The notes beneath the pieces are model-generated. The model was not told the DNA's origin. It did no database searches and saw only the letters and a program-made list of their open reading frames with translations. Below are positions 15,323 through 22,537 of a stretch of DNA of 39,425 bases, in pieces; the first letter of the stretch is position 1, and each line of letters starts with the position of its first letter. Both the position numbers and the translations under genes were made by a program. The DNA lies in assembly GCF_002335525.1 (NCBI RefSeq), contig NZ_BDUF01000033.1, positions 1-39,425 on the forward strand, read 5' to 3'. The stretch comes from Effusibacillus lacus (GTDB lineage: Bacteria; Bacillota; Bacilli; Tumebacillales; Effusibacillaceae).

Positions 15323-15635
15323 TGTGCAACAATTCAAAGCGGATTTTTTTAAAGCTTTGGGGCATCCTTTACGGATTCGCATCCTTGAATTGTTGTCTGA
15401 GGGAGATAAAAATGTAAATGAACTTCAGACATTGATTGGAAGCGAAGGTTCCGCAGTTTCTCAACAGTTGGCAATTTTGCGCAACAAAAACATTGTTTAT
15501 GGGACAAAAGAAGGGAATAAAGTGACATATTCGCTTCGAGATCCAATGATTAAAGAATTGTTATCTGTTGCCCGTCAAATTTTTAATAACCACCTAATCG
15601 ATACGATTTCTATGTTGGATAAGTTCAATGAATAA
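15312..15635 (+). CDS. ArsR-family winged-helix regulator
   Basis: A 107-residue DNA-binding protein with the ArsR fold: FFKALGHPLRIRILELLSEGDKNVNELQ, recognition helix GSEGSAVSQQLAILRNKNIV, and beta wing GTKEGNKVTYSLRD. It has no Cys, so the classical ArsR/SmtB thiolate sites are absent; the ligand is unknown. The best start is TTG 15312 behind GGAAGGGGG, overlapping the hyfI stop, so it is the last gene of the hydrogenase operon and may control it. GTG 15324 is an alternative start. Confidence 0.85.
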   Translation: MNLDVQQFKADFFKALGHPLRIRILELLSEGDKNVNELQTLIGSEGSAVSQQLAILRNKNIVYGTKEGNKVTYSLRDPMIKELLSVARQIFNNHLIDTISMLDKFNE

Positions 15636-15641
15636 TAAAGG

Positions 15642-15673
15642 AAGACTGCTGAGATTTCTTGGCAGTCTTTTTC
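15642..15673 (+). terminator. Rho-independent terminator of the hydrogenase operon
   Basis: AAGACTGC (15642-15649) pairs with GCAGTCTT (15662-15669), 8 bp with a 12-base loop, then a T run. Confidence 0.85.
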
Positions 15674-15884
15674 CTGCCAAGCATGATCAAAAACTGCCCC
15701 ATGCTCCTACTCGATTATCATTGATGTTAGATAACCTCACGCGAATGGTTTTTTGATGGCTGGATTACGGGTAATATTTAGATAGATTCTTGGAATCGAA
15801 ACTTCCGGATTGAGTTGGAGGCCAGAAACGTGCAAAATGGGCAGATCCGATAATGAAATCTAGAAATAAAACCTAACACGAAAA
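15674..15884 (+). promoter_or_regulatory. Region before the guanidine riboswitch with repeat copy B and GlnR/TnrA-like box
   Basis: No gene is seen. Positions 15721-15754 are copy B of the sequence found before the hydrogenase operon. Within it, TGTTAGATAACCTCACG (15725-15741) fits TGTNAN7TNACA except for the last base. Copy A loses this fit because of a 3-base gap. GATAAT at 15849-15854 may be the -10 of the riboswitch transcript, but its -35 is poor. Confidence 0.35.
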
Positions 15885-15996
15885 GTTTTCTAGGGTTCCG
15901 CTCCTTTTATTTTCGAAAGTGAGGTCTGGTCCGAGAGAAAACGGCATCTGCCCAGCCGGCAGACGCTACACGGAGGGAGAAAAGCCCGGGAGGTAA
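15885..15996 (+). ncRNA. Guanidine-I (ykkC) riboswitch
   Basis: The conserved ykkC blocks appear in order: CTAGGGTTCCG (15890-15900), GGTCTGGTCCGAGAG, ACGG, then ACACGGAGGGA and AAAAGCCCGGGAGG. A variable CCGGC-rich helix lies between. Related ykkC subtypes bind ppGpp, PRPP or nucleotides, but the downstream importer and guanidine hydrolase-like gene favour guanidine. The 3' GGGAGG overlaps the terminator stem, the usual switching arrangement in which ligand binding prevents termination. Found by eye, not by a covariance model. Confidence 0.93.
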
Positions 15997-16016
15997 CATC
16001 TGTTATCTCTTTTTTT
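15990..16016 (+). terminator. Riboswitch-controlled terminator
   Basis: GAGGTAAC (15990-15997) pairs with GTTATCTC (16002-16009) around loop ATCT, followed by seven T. The 5' arm shares bases with the riboswitch 3' end, so ligand-bound aptamer and terminator are mutually exclusive. Confidence 0.9.
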
Positions 16017-16062
16017 ATTTGATAAAAGAGGTAAACACTACGGATTTAAAGGGGGAAAAAGT

Positions 16063-17076
16063 ATGCGGAAGAGGATTGTTTTATTGATTTGCTTGCTCAT
16101 GCTGCTTGTGAATCTGGTTGGTTGTTCCCAAAGCAAACAGTCTGAAGTTTCAGCGCCAAGCAGCCAGCAGAAGATCCGTTTGGGACTCAGTCCGTGGCCC
16201 GGTTGGTTTGTCTGGTATCTCGTCAAAGAGAAGGGGTTTTTTGAAAAGAACGGTGTGGATGTGGAACTGGTATGGTTTCCGGTCTACAGTGATTCTCTGA
16301 CTGCTTTGGCTACCGGCAAGATTGATGCGAACAGTCAAACATTGAGCGACACTTTGGCTCCCGTTGCAAAGGGAATTCCTTTGAAGGCCGTGCTTGTCAA
16401 CGACAATTCCAATGGAGGAGATGGCATTGTCGTCAAGCCTGGAATTAACTCTTTGCAGGAACTGAAGGGCAAGAAAATTGCGACTGAACTGGGAACAGTG
16501 GATCATTTTTTGATGCTGACCGCTTTGGAACGCGCGGGCCTTAAGGAAAAAGATGTTCAGTATACAAACATGACAGTCAATGATGCAGGACCGGCGTTTA
16601 TTTCGGGCAATCTCGATGCGGCTGTCTTATGGGAACCTTTTTTAAGCAAGGCCATTCAGGAAGGGAAGGGAAAACTCCTTTTCTCTTCCAAAGATACCCC
16701 CGGATTGATTCCGGATCTCCTGGTGTTTCGTGAAGAGGTGACCAAGAATCGCCCTGAAGATGTAAGAAAGATCCTGAATGCCTGGTTTGACGCTCTGGAC
16801 TACTGGAAGCAGCATCCGGAAGAATCCCTGCAAATCATGGCAAAGGCGGCGGAGACGCCAATTGAAGAATATAAACAATCGGTTGAAAGTGTGAAGATCT
16901 TCGGTATTCAGGATAATTTGCAAGCTTTTAAGGAGACCGGCTCGTTTACTTCGTTGGTCTATACCGGGCAAAAAACAGGGGAGTTTTTGAAGGGGCTGGA
17001 TATGTTAAGCCAAATTCCGGATGTGAAACAGATAGTGGACGGACATTTCATGGAGGAAGTTGCAAAAAAACGATAA
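16063..17076 (+). CDS. ABC importer substrate-binding lipoprotein (NitT/TauT family), probably for guanidine
   Basis: A 337-residue secreted lipoprotein. The signal peptide MRKRIVLLICLLMLLVNLVGC ends in a lipobox with lipidated Cys at about residue 21, followed by a Ser/Gln-rich linker. The mature part has TauA/SsuA-like blocks: IRLGLSPWPGWFVWYLVKEKGFF, VDVELVWFP, LTALATGKIDANSQTLSDTLAP, and LDAAVLWEPFLSKA. It is the first gene after the guanidine-I riboswitch and is followed by its permease and ATPase, so guanidine or a guanidine derivative is the expected ligand (inference from context). It begins behind AAAGGGGGAAAA. Confidence 0.9.
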   Translation: MRKRIVLLICLLMLLVNLVGCSQSKQSEVSAPSSQQKIRLGLSPWPGWFVWYLVKEKGFFEKNGVDVELVWFPVYSDSLTALATGKIDANSQTLSDTLAPVAKGIPLKAVLVNDNSNGGDGIVVKPGINSLQELKGKKIATELGTVDHFLMLTALERAGLKEKDVQYTNMTVNDAGPAFISGNLDAAVLWEPFLSKAIQEGKGKLLFSSKDTPGLIPDLLVFREEVTKNRPEDVRKILNAWFDALDYWKQHPEESLQIMAKAAETPIEEYKQSVESVKIFGIQDNLQAFKETGSFTSLVYTGQKTGEFLKGLDMLSQIPDVKQIVDGHFMEEVAKKR

Positions 17077-17094
17077 CGGAGGTGAGAACCGACC

Positions 17095-17901
17095 ATGAGG
17101 AAATCTCGATCCAAACTGCTGCAAATCCGGGGAGAAATAAAAAAAGAGTGGTATGTATCGGGCGTAATCGGGATTTTTATGGCGTTTATGGTTGTATGGA
17201 GCCTGCTCAGCTACAGTCAAGCGGTGGACCGCACGTTTCTTCCGACACCTGACCATGTTTTTCAGACCTTTATCAAACAAGTACAAACTGAGGAGTTTTG
17301 GAAACACGTGGGAATCAGTGTTTATCGGGTAGGGATGGGGTTTCTTCTCGCCTGTGCAATTGGGATTCCGCTGGGAATACTGGCTGGGGCGTTTCGCTTT
17401 GCGGAAGCAGTCATTGTGCCGGCGACGGAATTTATCCGGTATATGCCCGCAACTGCGTTTATCCCCCTGATTATGGTATGGGCAGGGATCGGGGAAACCG
17501 CGAAAATCATGGTAATCTTCATCGGGAGTTTCTTTCAGCTGGTTTTAATGGTAGCCGATAATACACGGGCCGTTTCCAATGATCTGCTCCAATCATCCTA
17601 TACGTTGGGGGCAACGGAATTCCAGGTTGTGACAAGGGTTTTGCTCCCTGCCTTGATGCCCGATCTGATGAATACATTGCGTTTGATTATGGGATGGGCA
17701 TGGACGTACCTGGTGGTTGCAGAGTTAGTGGCTGCCAACTCGGGATTGGGATTCTCCATCATGAAAGCCCAAAGGTTTCTCAATACGGATGTGATCTTTG
17801 TGGGGATCTTTGTGATTGGATTCTTGGGACTGCTGACAGATCGAATGTTTGCGCTGGCCAACAATCGATTGTTTCCTTGGACGGAGGGAGGACGCTCATG
17901 A
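17095..17901 (+). CDS. ABC importer permease (SsuC/TauC-like), probably for guanidine
   Basis: A 268-residue inner-membrane permease with about six helices and the BPD_transp_1 EAA-loop region around SSYTLGATEFQVVTRVLLPALMPDLM. A preceding ATEFIRYMPATAFIPLIMVWAGIGE is typical of the NitT/TauT permeases. It should form a homodimeric channel for the substrate delivered by the preceding lipoprotein. The start follows CGGAGGTGAG. Its stop overlaps the ATPase ATG (ATGA), indicating coupled translation. Confidence 0.9.
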   Translation: MRKSRSKLLQIRGEIKKEWYVSGVIGIFMAFMVVWSLLSYSQAVDRTFLPTPDHVFQTFIKQVQTEEFWKHVGISVYRVGMGFLLACAIGIPLGILAGAFRFAEAVIVPATEFIRYMPATAFIPLIMVWAGIGETAKIMVIFIGSFFQLVLMVADNTRAVSNDLLQSSYTLGATEFQVVTRVLLPALMPDLMNTLRLIMGWAWTYLVVAELVAANSGLGFSIMKAQRFLNTDVIFVGIFVIGFLGLLTDRMFALANNRLFPWTEGGRS

Positions 17902-18719
17902 GAAGTTCCGCTGCGAAGGTGCAAAGATTTTCTCTTGTGGAAACAAACGTACCGGAAGAAAAGAAAATCCTTATTCATTCCATTTCCAAGGAATATCGGA
18001 CAAAAACCGGATCCTTTCTTGCCCTGGACAATGTGTCGATTCACGTTTGTCAAAATGAATTTGTTTCGCTTGTTGGCCCATCCGGATGCGGCAAATCCAC
18101 TTTGTTAAGAATCCTGGCCGGATTGGAAGAGGCAACTTCAGGAACCATTTCGGTATCGGGACATGAAATTGAGGGGCCCGGAGCCGATAGGGGAATGGTA
18201 TTTCAGTCTTATACCCTTTTTCCCTGGTTAACGGTCAGGGAGAACATTGAATTTGGCCTCAGCCTGAAAAAAGTTCCGCCTAAACAGAGAAAAGAAGTAT
18301 CTGACCGTTATTTGGAACTGGTCTCGTTAGTACCCTTTGCGGATTCCTATCCGAAAGAACTGTCAGGCGGAATGAAGCAGCGTGTGGCGATCGCACGTGC
18401 CCTAGCGAATTCCCCGGAAGTTTTGTTGATGGATGAACCGTTTGCAGCGCTTGATGCCCAAACCAAAAGTGAGATGCAGGAACTCTTGTTGGATATATGG
18501 GAGAAAGAAAAAACCACTGTGGTCTTCATCACTCACGATATTGAAGAGGCGATTTTTCTGTCGCAGCGTCTGTATGTGATGCAATCGCATCCCGGACGCA
18601 TTGAATTGGAAGTGCAAATTCCGGATGAGTTGCGGCGGAAGAAACATGTCAAAGATTCGGAAGCGTTTATTCGTTTAAAAAGGGAGATTATTTCTCTACT
18701 TCAAAAAAAGAAAGGTTGA
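17898..18719 (+). CDS. ABC importer ATPase (SsuB/TauB-like), probably for guanidine
   Basis: A 273-residue nucleotide-binding subunit. Walker A GPSGCGKST, Q-loop MVFQSYTLFPWLTV, signature LSGGMKQRVAIARAL, Walker B VLLMDEPFAALD and switch His in VVFITHDIEEAI are all intact. The N-terminal ~30 residues precede the usual domain start. ATG 17898, overlapping the permease stop, follows GGAGGACG and is preferred to a longer frame running back into the permease. It lies in the riboswitch-controlled transcript and should power guanidine uptake. Confidence 0.92.
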   Translation: MRSSAAKVQRFSLVETNVPEEKKILIHSISKEYRTKTGSFLALDNVSIHVCQNEFVSLVGPSGCGKSTLLRILAGLEEATSGTISVSGHEIEGPGADRGMVFQSYTLFPWLTVRENIEFGLSLKKVPPKQRKEVSDRYLELVSLVPFADSYPKELSGGMKQRVAIARALANSPEVLLMDEPFAALDAQTKSEMQELLLDIWEKEKTTVVFITHDIEEAIFLSQRLYVMQSHPGRIELEVQIPDELRRKKHVKDSEAFIRLKREIISLLQKKKG

Positions 18720-18724
18720 TCGTC

Positions 18725-19885
18725 ATGGGGTTCTTTGATAATCACGGACTAGGTTACAAGCAAAAACAAGGTCCCTCCGGCTTTAAGCGTGAAGATTTAA
18801 TGGGAATTCAGGCCGCTTTTAAAGAGGAAGCGATTCCGACTGTAAAAAGTGAGGAAGAGATTCAAAGATCTTTGGAATACGGTCTGGAAGCGGCAGAAAG
18901 CATTGAAGATCGCACCATTTCCTGTTTCAGCAGAGGCGAACTGCCGCATTATGCGGGGATTAACACCTTCCTGAAGGTCCCTTTTTTGGAGGATGTCCGA
19001 GAAGTGGGGAACTATGATGTGGCGTTTATGGGAGTGCCTTTTGATATCGGAACCACTTACCGCCCGGGAACAAGGTTCGGTCCGCAGGCAATCCGCCGGA
19101 TCTCCAGTTTGTATACCCCCTATAATTATGAAATTGGTGTTGATTTACGCGAATCGTTGAACATGTGTGATCTGGGGGATGTTTTTACAATCGGAAATAT
19201 TGAGAAAAGCTTTGATCAGATAACGAAAGCCGTTTCTCACGTCTTCTCCAACGGTACAATGCCGATTATTTTCGGGGGAGATCATTCGATCGGATTTCCC
19301 TGTGTCCGCGGGGTTGCCGAGAACGTGGAAGGAAACATCGGGATTATTCACCTGGATCGTCATGCCGACATTCAGGAGAAAGATATGGATGAGCGAATGC
19401 ATACAACGCCCTGGTTTCATGCCACGAACATCCCAAATGCACCCGCAGTCAATCTTGTTCAGGTCGGAATCGGCGGGTGGCAGGTCCCGCGACCGGGTGT
19501 GAAAGTCGCACGGGAACGCGGAACCACAATTTTAACAATCAATGATGTGGAAAACATGGGAATTGAAAAAGCGGTCGAAATTGCGCTAGAAGTGGCATGG
19601 AAAGGGGCCAAGGCCGTTTATCTCAGTTTTGATATCGATTCGGTGGACTGCGGTTTTGTACCTGGGACGGGTTGGCCGGAACCGGGCGGCTTTTTGCCCA
19701 GGGAAGCTTTAAAGTTCCTGCAATTGGTGGCCAGGGAAGGCATTTGCGCAATGGAGGTTGTGGAAGTTTCACCTCCTTATGATATCAGCGACACTACAGC
19801 CTTGTTGGCTGCAAGGGCGGCGCTTGATGTGCTGGCAACCATGGTGGATCACGGAAAAATCGGCAAGAAATTTGCCACACCCTAA
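18725..19885 (+). CDS. gdmH: Guanidine hydrolase-like ureohydrolase (GdmH type, arginase family)
   Basis: A 386-residue cytosolic metalloenzyme of the arginase/agmatinase superfamily with an N-terminal extension of about 85 residues before YDVAFMGVPFDIGTTYRPGTRFGPQAIR. Metal ligands are visible: His187 in GGDHSI, Asp211/His213/Asp215 in DRHAD, and Asp303/Asp305 in SFDIDSVD. The segment CGFVPGTGWPEPGG has Trp where agmatinases have Thr. Length, extension and this motif match the nickel-dependent guanidine hydrolase of cyanobacteria, which converts guanidine to urea and ammonia. Riboswitch upstream, nickel importer and urease downstream strongly support this role. Start ATG 18725 sits 9 bases after AAAGG; TTG 18716 overlaps the ATPase end. 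Confidence 0.88.
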   Translation: MGFFDNHGLGYKQKQGPSGFKREDLMGIQAAFKEEAIPTVKSEEEIQRSLEYGLEAAESIEDRTISCFSRGELPHYAGINTFLKVPFLEDVREVGNYDVAFMGVPFDIGTTYRPGTRFGPQAIRRISSLYTPYNYEIGVDLRESLNMCDLGDVFTIGNIEKSFDQITKAVSHVFSNGTMPIIFGGDHSIGFPCVRGVAENVEGNIGIIHLDRHADIQEKDMDERMHTTPWFHATNIPNAPAVNLVQVGIGGWQVPRPGVKVARERGTTILTINDVENMGIEKAVEIALEVAWKGAKAVYLSFDIDSVDCGFVPGTGWPEPGGFLPREALKFLQLVAREGICAMEVVEVSPPYDISDTTALLAARAALDVLATMVDHGKIGKKFATP

Positions 19886-19902
19886 GGGCAGGAGAGATCG
19901 CG

Positions 19903-20547
19903 ATGCACATTCCGGATGGCTTTCTTGATACCAGGACCTGGATGACTCTGACTGCGGTTTCGGCAGTCGGGGTAAGCCTTGCCCTGAAAAAAGCAAAACT
20001 GGCAATGGATGAATCCAGGGTGCCGTTAATTGGCATCACAGCCGCTTTTATCTTTGCTTCGCAAATGATCAACTTTCCCGTGGCGGGAGCAACATCCGGC
20101 CATCTCAACGGGGCGACATTGGCTGCCATTCTGTTTGGCCCCTGGGTGTCTGTTCTGGTTATGACAACTGTAACTTTCATCCAGACCCTCTTTTTTCAGG
20201 ATGGCGGCATCACGGCTCTTGGCGCCAATTTGTTCAATCTGGGGATGCTTACTTCGTTTATAGGGTATGGTTTGTACCGGCCATTTGCAGGTGTACGGAA
20301 TCGAAATGTAAAACTTCTAGGCGTATTCGCTGCATCATGGACAGCCGTTGTAGTATCTTCCGCCGGAGTGGCGGTTGAATTGGCGCTGTCCGGAACGGCT
20401 CCCCTGGTTCCCGCCATGAAAGCCATGATTGGCTGGCATTCTTTGATTGGGATCGGAGAAGGAATTGTTACCGTCACCTTGCTTCGGTATCTGATGGAAC
20501 GCAAGACTTCCTGGAATCCTTTGCTGTCCGTAAACAGGGAGGGATAA
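19903..20547 (+). CDS. CbiM/NikM-type substrate-specific component of a nickel/cobalt ECF importer
   Basis: A 214-residue membrane protein beginning MHIPDGFLD, the conserved N-terminus in which the amino group and His2 bind the metal ion in NikM/CbiM proteins. It has about six to seven helices, including INFPVAGATSGHLNGATLAAILFGPW, the hallmark second His region. The neighbouring nickel enzymes (guanidine hydrolase-like and urease) make nickel the likely substrate, and no cobalamin synthesis genes are nearby. It starts 17 bases after the hydrolase gene behind GGCAGGAGAG. Confidence 0.92.
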   Translation: MHIPDGFLDTRTWMTLTAVSAVGVSLALKKAKLAMDESRVPLIGITAAFIFASQMINFPVAGATSGHLNGATLAAILFGPWVSVLVMTTVTFIQTLFFQDGGITALGANLFNLGMLTSFIGYGLYRPFAGVRNRNVKLLGVFAASWTAVVVSSAGVAVELALSGTAPLVPAMKAMIGWHSLIGIGEGIVTVTLLRYLMERKTSWNPLLSVNREG

Positions 20548-20548
20548 T

Positions 20549-20860
20549 ATGAAACGGATAAAAGGATTCGCAGGAGCGGGAATCACGGTCTCCCTTTTAT
20601 TGGGCGGTTTTATCTCTCCATTCGCGTCTTCAAAACCAGACGGTCTGGAAAGATCTGCGATTGAATTGGGATTTATGGAAAAGGAAACGGGGACAATCTG
20701 GACTTCCCCTTTTGCTGATTACACAGTGGCCAATATCGAACATTCCTTTTTCTCAACGAGCATTGCCGGACTTCTGGGAACGTTGCTGACGCTGCTGACC
20801 ATGATTACTTTGGGAAGGTGGTGGGTGCGTAAAACCGAGTCCGCCAGAAAGAAGGGATAA
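20549..20860 (+). CDS. PDGLE-domain small component (NikN-like) of the nickel ECF importer
   Basis: A 103-residue protein with an N-terminal membrane segment (GAGITVSLLLGGFISPFA), an extracytoplasmic loop carrying SSKPDGLERSAIELGF, the PDGLE signature, and a second helix (IAGLLGTLLTLLTMITLG) near the C-terminus. Such two-helix proteins replace or assist CbiN in metal ECF importers. It sits between the M and Q components with one base before it and one after, so it is part of the same importer. Confidence 0.88.
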   Translation: MKRIKGFAGAGITVSLLLGGFISPFASSKPDGLERSAIELGFMEKETGTIWTSPFADYTVANIEHSFFSTSIAGLLGTLLTLLTMITLGRWWVRKTESARKKG

Positions 20861-20861
20861 G

Positions 20862-21824
20862 ATGCTGTGCGGAAGTTTATTTGACTCGACACAGGGAGCG
20901 GCCAAGCGAAAGGTAATTGCGTCTGACCGGAGACGGGTTCTGCTTGCTCTAGCAACGATTGTGACTGCGGTTCTGATTCCTGATGCCGTATGGCTTATAT
21001 TCCTTTTGTTTTTGGTCATCGCCTTGATTGGATGGGCGGGAATGACATGGAAATATGTGGCTTTGAGAGCTGCGCTTATTCTTCCGTTTGGTTTGATTAC
21101 CGTCCTGTATTTGCCATTCACAAATCATGAGGAGCCAATTGTCCTGACTTCCTCATTGGTTTTAAGCGCAAAGGGTCTGCAGCAGTGTTTGCAACTGACT
21201 CTGAAATTGCTGATTGCCAATCTGACTCTCACTTTTTTGCTTGGAACGACGCCGCACCGTGATTTGTTGCGCGCCCTCAAAGATTTAGGAATGCCTGTCC
21301 TTTTGGTGAATATGATGGAATTTACTTTGCGGTACCTGTCTGTTCTCGCAGATGAAACCGGGCGGATGATTCAATCCCAAAAATCGAGGGGCATGAAATT
21401 TCGTGGGTTTGCTTCCTGGCGAACTTATATACGAATGGGGCAGTTGATGGGAGTGCTGTTACTTCGTTCCGTGGAACGAAGTATGAGGATCCATCAAGCT
21501 ATGCTCTCAAGGGGATACAAGGGTTCATTCCGTGATCGGACAGAGGGGAGAGAAACCAATGCTAGCGATCGAAGTCGAACATCTCATCTATCAGTATCCC
21601 GACTCGACCCGGGCGCTCGACGACATCTCATTTCAGATTCCGGCAGGAACCAAGGCAGCCATTCTCGGCCCCAATGGTGCAGGCAAATCAACTCTGATGC
21701 ATCATTTGAACGGCTTGCTGCTTCCGCAGCAGGGGACTGTGCGCATTATGGGGGAAACAGTAAACCGGAAAACAGCAGCCGCGATCAGAAGGAAAGTGGG
21801 ATTGGTCTTCCAAGATCCGGATGA
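20862..21824 (+). CDS. CbiQ/NikQ-type transmembrane coupling component, overlong ORF
   Basis: A membrane protein whose first ~225 residues are a CbiQ/EcfT family T-component. It has hydrophobic helices near the start (RRVLLALATIVTAVLIPDAVW onward), then LRALKDLGMPVLLVNMMEFTLRYLSVLADE, and the coupling motif region QSRGMKFR-like and AMLSRGYKG that binds the ATPase. The family normally ends shortly after SRGYKG. Here no stop occurs and the frame runs about 95 residues further, overlapping cbiO in another frame with low-complexity Ser/Arg/Gly-rich sequence. The tail is therefore probably not an ancestral domain. Starts behind AGAAGGGAT. Confidence 0.85.
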   Translation: MLCGSLFDSTQGAAKRKVIASDRRRVLLALATIVTAVLIPDAVWLIFLLFLVIALIGWAGMTWKYVALRAALILPFGLITVLYLPFTNHEEPIVLTSSLVLSAKGLQQCLQLTLKLLIANLTLTFLLGTTPHRDLLRALKDLGMPVLLVNMMEFTLRYLSVLADETGRMIQSQKSRGMKFRGFASWRTYIRMGQLMGVLLLRSVERSMRIHQAMLSRGYKGSFRDRTEGRETNASDRSRTSHLSVSRLDPGARRHLISDSGRNQGSHSRPQWCRQINSDASFERLAASAAGDCAHYGGNSKPENSSRDQKESGIGLPRSG

Positions 21825-22380
21825 TCAGGTGTTCTCTTCAACTGTCTGGGACGATGTTGCTTTTGGGCCTGCCAATATGGGGCTGGATGAAGAAGAAATC
21901 TCTCTGCGATGCGATACCGCACTGGGAGCCGTGGGGATGAGGGAATTCAAGAATAAGCCCCCGTATCATTTAAGTTACGGGCAGAAAAAAAGAGTGGCAA
22001 TAGCAGGAGTTATGGCGATGCATCCGGACGTTATCATTCTGGATGAACCCATGGCGTATCTGGACCCCCGGGGAAAAGACGAGGTTGCTTCGTTGCTGCA
22101 AGGCTTGAGTTTTATGGGGAAAACGATTTTGATTGCCACCCACGATGTGGATTTTGCCGCTGCTTGGGCGGATGCAATCCTATTAATGAAAGATAGGAAG
22201 TTATTGGCCTCCGGTGGAACCGAGCTCTTGGTAGAACGGAAATACATTGAGCAGGCGGATCTACATTTGCCAAGAGTGGCCCGGCCCTTTCAAATGGTTC
22301 CCGCCCTAAAAGTTGAGCGGTTACCGCGTAACGATCAGGAAGCGGCTCGCCTTCTCTGGAATTTGGTTTGCAAGAAATGA
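21559..22380 (+). CDS. CbiO/NikO-type ATPase of the nickel ECF importer
   Basis: A 273-residue ABC ATPase. Walker A LGPNGAGKST, Q-loop LVFQDPDDQVFSSTVWDDVAFGP (the DPDDQ form typical of ECF A-components), signature LSYGQKKRVAIAGVMA, Walker B VIILDEPMAYLD and switch His in LIATHDVDFA are present. The ATG at 21559 follows GAGGGGAGAG; a GTG at 21532 is an unlikely earlier start. It overlaps the 3' part of the Q-component ORF by 266 bases and closes the M-N-Q-O importer. A TnrA/GlnR-like box begins 10 bases after its stop. Confidence 0.92.
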   Translation: MLAIEVEHLIYQYPDSTRALDDISFQIPAGTKAAILGPNGAGKSTLMHHLNGLLLPQQGTVRIMGETVNRKTAAAIRRKVGLVFQDPDDQVFSSTVWDDVAFGPANMGLDEEEISLRCDTALGAVGMREFKNKPPYHLSYGQKKRVAIAGVMAMHPDVIILDEPMAYLDPRGKDEVASLLQGLSFMGKTILIATHDVDFAAAWADAILLMKDRKLLASGGTELLVERKYIEQADLHLPRVARPFQMVPALKVERLPRNDQEAARLLWNLVCKK

Positions 22381-22390
22381 AAACGTTCAT

Positions 22391-22407
22391 GTTAGAAAAT
22401 ATAACAT
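22391..22407 (+). promoter_or_regulatory. Upstream TnrA/GlnR box before urtA
   Basis: TGTTAGAAAATATAACA matches the B. subtilis TnrA/GlnR consensus TGTNAN7TNACA perfectly. It lies about 95 bases upstream of the predicted -35 for the urea transporter genes. Confidence 0.75.
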
Positions 22408-22484
22408 AACAAGAAAAAAGATGAAAAAAGGAGAAAAACAGTACCTTTGCATAATTAAGGAGGGATTCTATCTGGGGATTGAAT

Positions 22485-22537
22485 TTGAAGCTTGCTGATT
22501 TCCTCCATATAATACGGATATGTAATAAAAACTAACA
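22485..22537 (+). promoter_or_regulatory. urtA promoter with downstream TnrA/GlnR box
   Basis: TTGAAG (22485-22490) and TATAAT (22508-22513) are 17 bases apart, so transcription should begin near 22520. TGTAATAAAAACTAACA (22521-22537) is a second perfect TGTNAN7TNACA box, lying over or just after the start site, a position expected for repression under nitrogen excess. Confidence 0.75.

Noticed and set aside
15755-15778. SigB-like promoter (GTTTTT with GGGTAA at a 15-base spacing)
   Set aside because: Both boxes deviate from GTTTAA/GGGTAT and nothing else supports general-stress control.
18725-19885. Agmatinase or arginase assignment
   Set aside because: The long N-terminal extension, GTGWPEPGG segment and guanidine-riboswitch/urease context fit guanidine hydrolase better, although activity is unproven.
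19903-22380. Cobalt importer for cobalamin synthesis
   Set aside because: CbiMNQO-type importers also carry nickel, the neighbours are nickel enzymes, and no cobalamin biosynthesis gene or cobalamin riboswitch is present.
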